NCBI GenBank assembly: GCA_964556565.1
Contig: CAZKWF010000027.1
Location: forward strand, 1 to 23,883
Direction of reading: 5' to 3'
DNA length: 23,883 nt
Source of the DNA: SOJZ01 sp964556565
GTDB lineage: Archaea > Thermoproteota > Bathyarchaeia > Bathyarchaeales > Bathyarchaeaceae
Shown here: in pieces, positions 15,411 through 22,057 of the stretch
Position numbering within the stretch: the first letter of the stretch is position 1
How the letters are laid out: each line of letters starts with the position of its first letter
Made by a program: the position numbers and the translations under genes
Notes under the pieces: generated by a model
Seen by the model: only the letters and a program-made list of their open reading frames with translations
What the model was told of the DNA's origin: nothing
Database searches by the model: none

Positions 15411-17123
15411 TTATGTTACAATAGGGTTATCTTCGTTAGGCTCAACCCATGAAAACTTCTTTTGAAGAGCCTTGGGATAGTAAAGCTTCCAGTCGAAATC
15501 AACCTTCCTTCCCCATTTGTAGTATACGCGAGGGTCAACGTAGCTTTTCAGCGATGTGGACAAGTTATAGTCCCGAGTTGCCTCTTGCGCCTCGATCTGC
15601 AATTTCAGTTTCTCTATGTAAGCTTTGTCGCGTTGTTTTCTATTCTCAACGCGTTCATTAAGCTTTCTCACGCGCTCACTGTGTTTTATCTTCAGTTTCT
15701 CTATACGTTCCTTTAACTTTTGGACAGATTTTCCTTGTTTTTCTCTTTCTGCGAACTGGCTTTGATAATTTTTCAGCTTCTCCTCGTATTTCTGCGCATG
15801 CTCCTTTGCTTTCTGCTCCAGCTTCTTTACAGCCTCTCTCCCCTTTACTTCCCGCGTCTTTAGCCGCAGCTTTCTCCTGTCCAATGAGACTTGCCAGCTT
15901 TTTGGGACTTTGCGTTTGTGGTTGCACACTGTAGCAGCTTGAAGGTTGGCCATCTTTGCAACATGTTTTTTCTGCGCCTCAGAATCGTCTTTGTTTGCAT
16001 TAGCTTTTTTCAAAAAACCCGTAACAACTTTTGTGGCATGATATGTTCTGAAGACTTTTGCTGTTAATCCAGGCATGGTCTCGCTAAGGAAAAGATTGGC
16101 ATCTTTCGATTTGACGCCATCAAATACTGTTGAGTTGGCATCTGCCATGAATTCTGAAAGGTTTTCGACAACAAGCTTTGGCAACGATATTGTTTTTTGC
16201 CATCTTACCGCGTCTTTTCCCAGAAAATCGAACGTTACTTCTCCATCTGGGCTAATGTTGATGTGGTTGGATCTGAGAGTGGTTGCGCCTACTGTATCAG
16301 CTTCATCCTTGTCTTTTTCATCCCCCACACGTAACTTCAGTGCATCTATTAGGTAGCAAACTGTGGCGACCTTGCGTCTCGTAACGTCCTTTGCACTAAG
16401 GTTATTGGTGATGTGGCTTCGGATTTTATTGATTCTGGTTTCCAACTCTCTAGCCTTGTTGAACTTGTCAATATCATTTGTCTGTTTGAGAGAAAACGAG
16501 TCAGAAAGCCAAACATGTTTGTATCTGTGCCGAAGCTTGTCCTTCCACCTAGCCACCCACATCGAATTCGGCTGCCAAACAACCTCTTTCCAGTTTCCTT
16601 TGGGCCTAGGAGCGTCTGGAGAAAGGTTCAAAACAACATCCTTTTCATCGGGACCCTTTTTCCATCGTCCACGCAGAGGATGCTTACCACGCCCCATGAA
16701 AATTGAGGAAGGTTCAGCCGTGTAGTTGCTCACTTCAACTTTGACGCCATCCACAAAAGCGTATCCGTATTTCTCCTTGTTTGCTTCTCTGATTGCTTTG
16801 CGTTCCTGAGCGAGTTTCTTTTTTGCTTCTTTAGAGAGATTTTGTTTGATTTCGCGTTCTCTATCAATGTGTCTTTTGATCTCAGAGAAGTCAAAGTCTT
16901 CTGGAGAGACTTCTATATTGAGCGCCTTGCGGAAGTCTCGGAAAAAGTTTTTGACGAAGACGTGGTCGTTGACGTATTCTGTTTCAAGCTTCTTAACCCA
17001 TGCAACTGCCATCTCTTCCTGCTCAGGCGTAAGATCGATTTCTCTGCCTCTCACTAAGATATGGAATCCTCGGCCTTCATACTTTCTTGGCATCAGGACG
17101 CCGTTGTGGATGAACTGTTGCAT
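15411..17123 (-). CDS. DNA topoisomerase IB (eukaryote-type topoisomerase I)
   Basis: Relaxes supercoils by a 3'-phosphotyrosyl nick. The sequence runs from the N-terminal core (HNGVLMPRKYEGRG, then LTPEQEEMA...KNFFRDFRK) to the catalytic domain with the full active set: Arg265 (LKLRVGDEKD), Lys303 (FLGKDAVRW), Arg359 (KVFRTYHATK), His402 (CNHKRKVP) and nucleophile Tyr528 (STSLKSYVDPR). Residues about 420-515 form a highly charged coiled-coil linker, as in the eukaryotic enzyme. At 570 residues it lacks the long charged N-terminal tail of eukaryotic Top1. Such proteins are known in Thaumarchaeota, Aigarchaeota and Bathyarchaeota and are absent from most other archaea. The frame stays open about 16 codons before ATG 17123, with no canonical start. 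A TATA box at 17169-17182 gives a leader of about 28 nt. Confidence 0.95.
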   Translation of the reverse strand: MQQFIHNGVLMPRKYEGRGFHILVRGREIDLTPEQEEMAVAWVKKLETEYVNDHVFVKNFFRDFRKALNIEVSPEDFDFSEIKRHIDREREIKQNLSKEAKKKLAQERKAIREANKEKYGYAFVDGVKVEVSNYTAEPSSIFMGRGKHPLRGRWKKGPDEKDVVLNLSPDAPRPKGNWKEVVWQPNSMWVARWKDKLRHRYKHVWLSDSFSLKQTNDIDKFNKARELETRINKIRSHITNNLSAKDVTRRKVATVCYLIDALKLRVGDEKDKDEADTVGATTLRSNHINISPDGEVTFDFLGKDAVRWQKTISLPKLVVENLSEFMADANSTVFDGVKSKDANLFLSETMPGLTAKVFRTYHATKVVTGFLKKANANKDDSEAQKKHVAKMANLQAATVCNHKRKVPKSWQVSLDRRKLRLKTREVKGREAVKKLEQKAKEHAQKYEEKLKNYQSQFAEREKQGKSVQKLKERIEKLKIKHSERVRKLNERVENRKQRDKAYIEKLKLQIEAQEATRDYNLSTSLKSYVDPRVYYKWGRKVDFDWKLYYPKALQKKFSWVEPNEDNPIVT

Positions 17124-17168
17124 CTTCTCTGACCAAGTTGGTGGTTTTCTGTATGATACTGCCTCCTT

Positions 17169-17182
17169 TCAGATAAATTATA
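17169..17182 (-). promoter_or_regulatory. TATA box of topoisomerase IB
   Basis: Minus-strand ATATAATTTATC predicts transcription start near 17151, about 28 nt before ATG 17123. Confidence 0.5.
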
Positions 17183-17245
17183 TGTATGTTCGATATGAAG
17201 CAAGGAGCTACAATAATGCCTCTACAACTCGCTTTGTTGACAATA

Positions 17246-17414
17246 GACCATGAGAATTAGACTGTGACCATGAGAGATTTGAACATGCTCCATTATGGAG
17301 ATATCCCCGGCGAACCCCTATTTTTCTACCTACTTGCTTCAAGTTTTCCTAACTACAAATCTGCGGGTTTTCCAAACGTGTACAATCTATAGATTTCAGT
17401 GAAAAGCCTTTTAT
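17246..17414. promoter_or_regulatory. operator-like repeats between topoisomerase IB and DUF3795 gene
   Basis: In the 333-bp divergent gap 17124-17456: a direct repeat GACCATGAGA at 17246-17255 and 17266-17275 (20-bp spacing, two helical turns); a 13-bp dyad CTCCAT-T-ATGGAG at 17288-17300; a perfect 12-bp palindrome AATCTATAGATT at 17384-17395; and a TATA-like cttttattg near 17408-17415 ahead of the DUF3795 gene. The repeats are read directly; operator function is inference. Confidence 0.5.
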
Positions 17415-17456
17415 TGCTATGAATCATTTTTGCTTCTTCAATAGGAGACTATACGA

Positions 17457-18494
17457 GTGTCAAAATTAATTGCTAAATGTGGTATGGATTGTGGAACTTG
17501 TCCTTGGGGACCTTACCCCCGTCGAGATATGACTACGGAAGAATTTGAGCAGTATAAGAAAAGAGCCAAAGAGATTTTAGGTTACACGCCGATGAAAACT
17601 CCTTGCCCTACATGTCAGACTCCCAACAAAGAGATTCCAAAAGGATCGAAACTACCTCCTCGAAACTGTTTGGTGCGCCAGTGTGTAGACAAAACCGGGA
17701 TGGAAAACTGCGCCTACTGCTCCCGATTCCCTTGTGAGGGAGTGAAAGACACTGCGGGGTCTTGGAACCGTGAAAAATTTGAGGAAAAGCACGGAGCACC
17801 AATCTCTGAAGAAGACTACCACACGTTCATCGAACCTTTCGAGGGTCTACAACGTTTGGAGGCCATCCGCGCTTCTCTCAGTCCAAAAGAAATCGTGGAT
17901 GCTCTTAAGGTTTCACCACTCAAGACAAAGATCGTCGACTTTCCCAAAAATCTGTCCTTCTCTAAAGAAGAAACAGCAGCTTTTGAAGCAGTTTATGAGC
18001 TTTTGACAACCATTAAGCGTTCATCGTTGGGGTTAACGGATACTGACCTCTTTGCTCAACAACAAAGGCTCAAAAATCGAATGCCCCATTTTTTGAGGTT
18101 TTTGTGGATACTCGGATGCTTTGGTGAATTCAAGGAGGAGAACGGTGCATATCTCGTAGTTGATGCCAAAACGTATATAGCTAATCGAGGCAGCGAATCG
18201 GGATTGGCGAGTTGGTCTCTTGTGAAGGCCACGGTTTTCAAGATCTTATCGAAGTATGGAGTGCACTGTGAACGTGTCGCGTTGAAAGGAGTGAAGGAAA
18301 AGGACTTAACGACTGGCACAGGGTATTTGCGTGGTAAGGGCTGGGTCATGATGATGTCTTTTGACGAGGCTGCTGGTGGTGTCGCTGCCCTCAAAGCGTT
18401 GCGAGCCTATGCAAAGAAACTGAGCCAGAAGTATGGCAAAAAGGCGTTTAGATACTTCTCAAATGTGGATATGCAGCTTTTAAGTGAAGATTAA
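17457..18494 (+). CDS. DUF3795 (Cys-rich) domain protein, function unknown
   Basis: The first 100 residues hold ten Cys in a DUF3795-like pattern: CGMDCGTC (8-15), CPTC (50-53), NCLVRQC (70-76) and CAYCSRFPC (85-93), with the typical ending CxxCxxFPCE. Such patterns suggest metal or Fe-S binding, but no activity is established for the family. Residues about 100-345 form a longer mixed helical region with GTGYLRGKGW near 288-297 and a C-terminal segment ending FRYFSNVDMQLLSED. I do not recognise it. Many DUF3795 proteins are shorter than the 345 residues here, so this may be a two-domain version. Start GTG 17457 has AGGAG at 17443-17447 with 9-nt spacing, a good ribosome site. It stands alone on the plus strand, divergent from topoisomerase IB, behind several dyads. 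Confidence 0.75.
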   Translation: MSKLIAKCGMDCGTCPWGPYPRRDMTTEEFEQYKKRAKEILGYTPMKTPCPTCQTPNKEIPKGSKLPPRNCLVRQCVDKTGMENCAYCSRFPCEGVKDTAGSWNREKFEEKHGAPISEEDYHTFIEPFEGLQRLEAIRASLSPKEIVDALKVSPLKTKIVDFPKNLSFSKEETAAFEAVYELLTTIKRSSLGLTDTDLFAQQQRLKNRMPHFLRFLWILGCFGEFKEENGAYLVVDAKTYIANRGSESGLASWSLVKATVFKILSKYGVHCERVALKGVKEKDLTTGTGYLRGKGWVMMMSFDEAAGGVAALKALRAYAKKLSQKYGKKAFRYFSNVDMQLLSED

Positions 18495-18536
18495 TGTGCG
18501 TGAATTTGAAGACCTTTCCGATTTGCAGGAAGCGAA

Positions 18537-18586
18537 ATGCATGCATGTCCTCGTTCAAACACCCGGAATCAGATCTATGTGCATGC
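18537..18586. repeat. two GCATGC palindromes after the DUF3795 gene
   Basis: The 10-bp palindrome ATGCATGCAT lies at 18537-18546 and a second GCATGC at 18581-18586, in the 144-bp gap before the next small gene. The same 10-mer occurs at 622-631 and 22698-22707. Confidence 0.5.
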
Positions 18587-18638
18587 AGACCTTCTCTCTA
18601 AACAACTAAAAATAAAAACATGAACCACTTAGAGAATT

Positions 18639-18866
18639 ATGATGATAAAATTGACCTCAACATCTCAGCCAAAAGGAAGATTCTACACACGTCTTAATGA
18701 ACAGGATTATCTAGGCTTGACTATATGGTCTGGGAAGACCGATCCGACAGCAGAAGTTATCGTTGTACAACTCAGGCGCAGAGACGGGGACAATTGGGAA
18801 ACTGTTGGAAGATTAGCAGTCTATAGGACTTCGAATGGAACTTATTCGAAACTTCCCGAACGCTGA
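18639..18866 (+). CDS. small conserved-looking protein, function unknown
   Basis: A 74-75-residue soluble protein with no signal peptide or membrane segment. It has a dense, beta-rich sequence with GRFYTRLNEQDYLGLTIW, then AEVIVVQLRRRDGDNWETVG and RLAVYRTSNGTYSKLPER at the end. The even composition, strand-like alternation and defined C-terminus argue that it is a real gene. I have the impression of similar small proteins in related archaea but cannot verify that here. ATG 18639 is followed at once by ATG 18642. A TATA-like CTAAAAATAAAAAC near 18607-18619 puts transcription start at about 18637, so the message is probably leaderless; no ribosome site is seen. No function is proposed. Confidence 0.6.
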   Translation: MMIKLTSTSQPKGRFYTRLNEQDYLGLTIWSGKTDPTAEVIVVQLRRRDGDNWETVGRLAVYRTSNGTYSKLPER

Positions 18867-18956
18867 TGAGCGTGCATTAGAGCTTACAGTTCCAATAATC
18901 ATAAGGTCAATGCACATGCTATTCTGAACACTGTTTATACATGTATGGTCAATTCG

Positions 18957-19054
18957 TGGTGGGCCGGGAGAGATTTGAACTCTCGACCTCTCCCGTGAGT
19001 CTTCGTCATTTCGGTTATCAGCCGAACGCTCTAGCCATGCTGAGCCACCGGCCC
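18957..19054 (-). tRNA. tRNA-Ile(GAT) with 20-nt insertion in the variable region, CCA encoded
   Basis: Minus strand from 19054: acceptor GGGCCGG, D-arm GCTC/GAGC, anticodon stem TTCGG/CCGAA (19022-19026 and 19010-19014) around CTGATAA, anticodon GAT (19017-19019). The T-arm GAGAG-TTCAAAT-CTCTC is at 18968-18984, acceptor CCGGCCC at 18961-18967, then discriminator A and CCA (18957-18959). The variable region is 25 nt instead of the usual 5: AGGTC (18985-18989) is preceded by a 20-nt insertion (18990-19009). It is most likely a non-canonical archaeal intron. A GACTC/GAGGTC hairpin with one bulge can be drawn across it; I could not draw a clean bulge-helix-bulge by eye. Confidence 0.9.
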
Positions 19055-19076
19055 GCACCAAATTTAGATGCTGGCG

Positions 19077-19087
19077 TTTTATTAAAG
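19077..19087 (-). promoter_or_regulatory. TATA box of tRNA-Ile
   Basis: Minus-strand CTTTAATAAAA lies 23-33 nt upstream of the tRNA 5' end, matching the archaeal TATA distance. Confidence 0.5.
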
Positions 19088-19175
19088 ATTTTCTCGACTC
19101 AAACGTACACCAGAGGTTATGTCTAGTACTTTTCTTCACAAGCTTTTTCTATAGCAACATGACCTCAAGTTGAAC

Positions 19176-19250
19176 GGAGTGCAAGTTCGAAAACCTGTTA
19201 TGACGCTGACTTCTTTACAAAAGGGATATCTCCCCCTGAACTTGCACTCC
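19176..19250. repeat. 13-bp perfect inverted repeat with 49-nt loop
   Basis: GGAGTGCAAGTTC (19176-19188) and its exact reverse complement (19238-19250) lie in the gap between tRNA-Ile and tRNA-Arg. The 75-bp unit has no open frame. It could be a structured RNA, a terminal inverted repeat of a tiny mobile element, or a processing hairpin. Confidence 0.65.
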
Positions 19251-19320
19251 ACCCCCCCAATCTAAAAGTACACAGTTGAAAGAAATCCTTTAATCATCTG
19301 CATCAGCATTATCTCCAATA

Positions 19321-19399
19321 GGGCCCGTTGCCTAGTCAGGATTAAGGCGCCGGCCTTCGGAGCCGGAGAACCAGGGTTCAAATCCCTGCGGGCCCGCCA
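19321..19399 (+). tRNA. tRNA-Arg(TCG), CCA encoded
   Basis: Acceptor GGGCCCG (19321-19327) pairs with CGGGCCC (19389-19395). The D-arm closes with GCC/GGC, the anticodon stem is CCGGC/GCCGG (19350-19354 and 19362-19366), loop CTTCGGA gives anticodon TCG (19357-19359), and the T-arm is CAGGG-TTCAAAT-CCCTG. Discriminator G is at 19396 and CCA at 19397-19399. No intron. A weak TATA-like cctttaatc is near 19287-19295. Confidence 0.95.
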
Positions 19400-19473
19400 T
19401 ACCCCTGTCTCATCAGCAACTTTTGAGAACGAATTCAAAGAATACGTATTGTAGCTGTAGATAGTGTCATTTG

Positions 19474-19492
19474 AGTATTAGCTGATAATACT
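19474..19492. promoter_or_regulatory. perfect 7-bp dyad upstream of adenosine-specific kinase
   Basis: AGTATTA (19474-19480), GCTGA, TAATACT (19486-19492). It ends about 17 bp before a TATA-like ctcttttaac (19507-19516), where an activator site would lie. It could instead be a hairpin. Confidence 0.45.
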
Positions 19493-19540
19493 GTGGAAGT
19501 AGAAAGTCTCTTTTAACAGAAGCTCAGATAAACTGAATCG

Positions 19541-20032
19541 GTGAGACGAGTGGAGCTTAAAACGGTAAAAATAGAGGTGCCTAAAGACTGCAACGTAGTG
19601 TTGGGGATGGCGCACTTCATCAAGACGGTTGAAGACCTCTACGAAGCACTAGTCAACTCCGCCCCTGAGATCAAGTTTGGCATAGGCTTTTGCGAGAGTT
19701 CCGGACCGTGCTTGGTGCGACACGAGGGCAACGACGATAAGCTAAAGAGTTTAGCATCCAAATGTGCGCTTGCCTTGGCGTGTGGCCACTGCTTCATCAT
19801 ATTCATGAAAAACGCCTATCCAATCAACGTTTTAGACAAGATTAAGCAAGTACCCGAAGTCTGTAGCATCTACGCCGCAACAGCCAACCCATTAGAAGTT
19901 ATCATCACAGAGACAAGACAGGGAAGAGGAATTCTAGGCGTCATCGACGGCATGAAAAGCAAGGCAATCGAAACCGAAAAAGATGTGAAAGAGAGAAAGG
20001 ACTTTCTTAGAAAAATCGGCTACAAACTGTGA
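19541..20032 (+). CDS. adenosine-specific kinase (DUF355 family)
   Basis: Member of the small archaeal/bacterial family named adenosine-specific kinase from structural work on a Pyrobaculum protein; the physiological role is little studied. The family pattern is seen through the whole chain: GMAHFIKTVEDLYEALV, FGIGFCESSG, LVRHEGND, ALACGHCFIIF, YPINVLDKIKQVPEVCSIYAATANPLEVII and GRGILGVIDG. Length 160-163 is normal. The longest frame opens at GTG 19541. GTG 19550 gives VELKTVKIEVP, which matches the usual family N-terminus, and has GGTGAG at 19540-19545. The TATA box predicts start near 19539, so a leaderless 19541 start is also possible. It stands alone after the tRNA genes. Confidence 0.9.
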   Translation: MRRVELKTVKIEVPKDCNVVLGMAHFIKTVEDLYEALVNSAPEIKFGIGFCESSGPCLVRHEGNDDKLKSLASKCALALACGHCFIIFMKNAYPINVLDKIKQVPEVCSIYAATANPLEVIITETRQGRGILGVIDGMKSKAIETEKDVKERKDFLRKIGYKL

Positions 20033-20226
20033 CGCGTGTTTTGTCCATTGGTAGATTGAGAACAATCGATGTAAACACCGGAACTCGAAAGAAGCGCAGC
20101 CGTCCGTTGCATCCTCTGGAATGATTTTTGCGCTTTTCAGTTGTCTCAGAGAGCAGAGACGGCAAAGGGCAACCATGATTGGGAGTTTGAAACCACGACA
20201 CAACGACCATAAAGCCACTCGAACAC

Positions 20227-21450
20227 TTAGGCAAATTCGTGATGATCAGCCGCTAAATCATGTACGCATGCGGGCTTTGTTTTTATTAGGTTAACGGCGA
20301 AGGTTCCTGAAACGATGATAATTGACGCTAGTTTGAAGATTGTTTGGATGTTGAGGATAATGGAGAGGGCTCCCGCAGTTACTGCTCCGAGTGCTGCTCC
20401 GACATTGAACATTGTGGATAGATAGGCAGTGGCAATGTTGCCTGTTTCTGATGGTGCGTATTCTCCGAGCATGGACCATTCGGTTACAGCTCTCATTCCG
20501 TGAGCTGCTCCGTACATGATCATGGAGAAGGCTAGAAGGAAAATGTTGTCTGTTTCTGAAATTGTTAGGAATGCTATTGTTAGAAGTGTGAAGGCTAGGA
20601 TGATGGGCCATTTGTATCCAATTTTGTCAGTTAGTTTTCCAGATGGGATGCGAGATAGCATGTTAGTGATTCCTTTGATTCCGAAGAAGAGGGCGATGAG
20701 GGATGCGGTTAAAAGGAGATTTTTTTCGGCATGTAGTGCGAAGAGGGTGATGAAGAAGGCATTTGTGAAAGAGAAGGTGAGCCGAAGATAGCTTAGAACT
20801 AGCATGTTTCGTGAAGAAAAGATAGCCTTCAGTGATTCCTGAAGGCTTGGACTTGTTTTTGTGTGATTGGATAGGTAAGAACTTTTGCGACGAACTAGTA
20901 GGAGAGGTACTAATCCGATGAGAGGAATTATTGAGGCTAATTGGAACAACTGGGAGTAGTTCACGTAGTCCACAAGGAAGGTGCACAAGAAGGGACCGAA
21001 AGTGGTGGCGACTCCGATAGATGTTAGAAATGTTCCCATAGTGGTCCCTCGTTTGTTTGGTGGTGCCAGATCTTGCGCTATTGTGAGGGCTGTGGGGGCA
21101 AAAGCTGCCAGAATGAGGGCGTGAAAGATTCGTATGGGATAGAACCATGTGTGATTTGGGGCGATTGAATAGAGTAATAAACTGATTGTTTGGCCGATGG
21201 CGACTACTGGAATGATTGGCCATCTTCCTATGCGTTCGGCTAGCATGCCCATAGGAATCTTAGCTGCTATGGCTACGAAGGATAGAAGGCTGATTATTAT
21301 TCCAAGTTCGAAGGTTGTGGCTCCTTTTTGTATGATGTAAAGGGGCAGGATGGGCTGTGTTGTTTGGGTGGCGAGAAAGAGAGTTATGGATGTTGCTGTT
21401 AGGAGGTAGAATTCTTTTGGGAGTTTGGCTGCGGTTGTGATTGTCTGCAT
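20227..21450 (-). CDS. major facilitator superfamily (MFS) transporter
   Basis: A 407-residue integral membrane protein with about 12 hydrophobic helices in two halves and a polar cytoplasmic loop near 190-215 (RRKSSYLSNHTKTSPS). The MFS loop 2-3 motif appears as KIPMGMLAERIGRWPII near 64-80 and repeats in the second half as SRIPSGKLTDKIGYKWPII, the internal symmetry expected of the family. It resembles drug/metabolite exporters, but the substrate cannot be read. ATG 21450 is abutted by GAAGGGG, which is very close for a ribosome site. A TATA-like AGTTATATTACT at about 21498-21509 puts start near 21476. The coding strand is unusually rich in A and C, as in the genes at 804-3381 and 22058-22717. 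Confidence 0.88.
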   Translation of the reverse strand: MQTITTAAKLPKEFYLLTATSITLFLATQTTQPILPLYIIQKGATTFELGIIISLLSFVAIAAKIPMGMLAERIGRWPIIPVVAIGQTISLLLYSIAPNHTWFYPIRIFHALILAAFAPTALTIAQDLAPPNKRGTTMGTFLTSIGVATTFGPFLCTFLVDYVNYSQLFQLASIIPLIGLVPLLLVRRKSSYLSNHTKTSPSLQESLKAIFSSRNMLVLSYLRLTFSFTNAFFITLFALHAEKNLLLTASLIALFFGIKGITNMLSRIPSGKLTDKIGYKWPIILAFTLLTIAFLTISETDNIFLLAFSMIMYGAAHGMRAVTEWSMLGEYAPSETGNIATAYLSTMFNVGAALGAVTAGALSIILNIQTIFKLASIIIVSGTFAVNLIKTKPACVHDLAADHHEFA

Positions 21451-21497
21451 CCCCTTCTGATCATTAATTGTTATCGCGCATGCATTATGCTACAGAA

Positions 21498-21510
21498 AGT
21501 AATATAACTG
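21498..21510. promoter_or_regulatory. possible shared bidirectional TATA element
   Basis: The near-palindromic agtaatataact lies between divergent genes. It predicts starts near 21476 (MFS, minus) and 21528 (small membrane protein, plus). Confidence 0.4.
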
Positions 21511-21543
21511 CTCCATGATGACTGATAGAATGTTCCTGAAGGT

Positions 21544-21867
21544 GTGGGCAGTTTGGTTGAGAAATCTGAAAAAGATATGAAATGGGTTTTGATTGTTTCT
21601 ATGGTTATGTTCTTCTGGTCAGCATTTATGGCTACAATGCTACAGACAAGTTACTATTTCAGAGCAGGTCCTTGGTACTATTTGAGAAATGTGAGCATTC
21701 TTTCTCTCATATTGACAATAGTTTCTGCAACGTTATATACTGCAGATTTTTGGAAAAAAGAACAACTATACAAAATCGCATTGGGAACATTCATAATCTC
21801 GATGTCATTGTTGTTCATAAGCAACATGTCATGGATATCCATGATACTAGGAATCACACCATACTGA
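21544..21867 (+). CDS. small membrane protein, three predicted helices, function unknown
   Basis: A 107-residue protein with a short charged N-terminus (EKSEKDMK) and three hydrophobic segments at roughly 13-33, 47-67 and 78-103, so probably anchored in the cytoplasmic membrane. No known motif is visible. Start GTG 21544 has no clear ribosome site; ATG 21577 (residue 12) just before the first helix is an alternative. It is divergent from the MFS gene with 93 bp between them, so a functional link is possible but unproven. A hairpin with a T-run follows at 21882-21898. It could be a chance frame, but the clean hydrophobic segmentation argues for a real gene. Confidence 0.5.
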   Translation: MGSLVEKSEKDMKWVLIVSMVMFFWSAFMATMLQTSYYFRAGPWYYLRNVSILSLILTIVSATLYTADFWKKEQLYKIALGTFIISMSLLFISNMSWISMILGITPY

Positions 21868-21881
21868 CACCAACATCAACA

Positions 21882-21898
21882 TTTGTTTTTTCAACAAA
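21882..21898 (+). terminator. hairpin with T-run after small membrane protein gene
   Basis: TTTGTT (21882-21887), loop TTTTC, AACAAA (21893-21898), 14 nt after the stop codon. A plausible terminator or 3' stabilising hairpin. Confidence 0.4.
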
Positions 21899-22057
21899 CG
21901 GTGACCCCAAATTTCATTTCGGAATCATTTGATCATGAAATGGCACTTTCAATAAACGAAGAGTTGTCGTAGGTACACTCACCATGTTTTGTCTATCGTT
22001 ACAGTTTATGTGCCTGAAAAGTCAATAGATTATGACAATGTTGTAGGTGAATTCCAA

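Noticed and set aside
17162..17168. AAGGAGG upstream of topoisomerase IB as a ribosome site for a non-canonical start
   Set aside because: The TATA box at 17169-17182 puts transcription start near 17151, downstream of this motif, so it is probably not in the message.
18813..19139. Minus-strand frame across tRNA-Ile
   Set aside because: It reads through the tRNA gene and antisense to the small protein gene; an artefact.
20007..20234. Frames in the gap between the adenosine-specific kinase and MFS genes
   Set aside because: They overlap the 3' ends of the flanking genes or run antisense and show no conserved-looking sequence.
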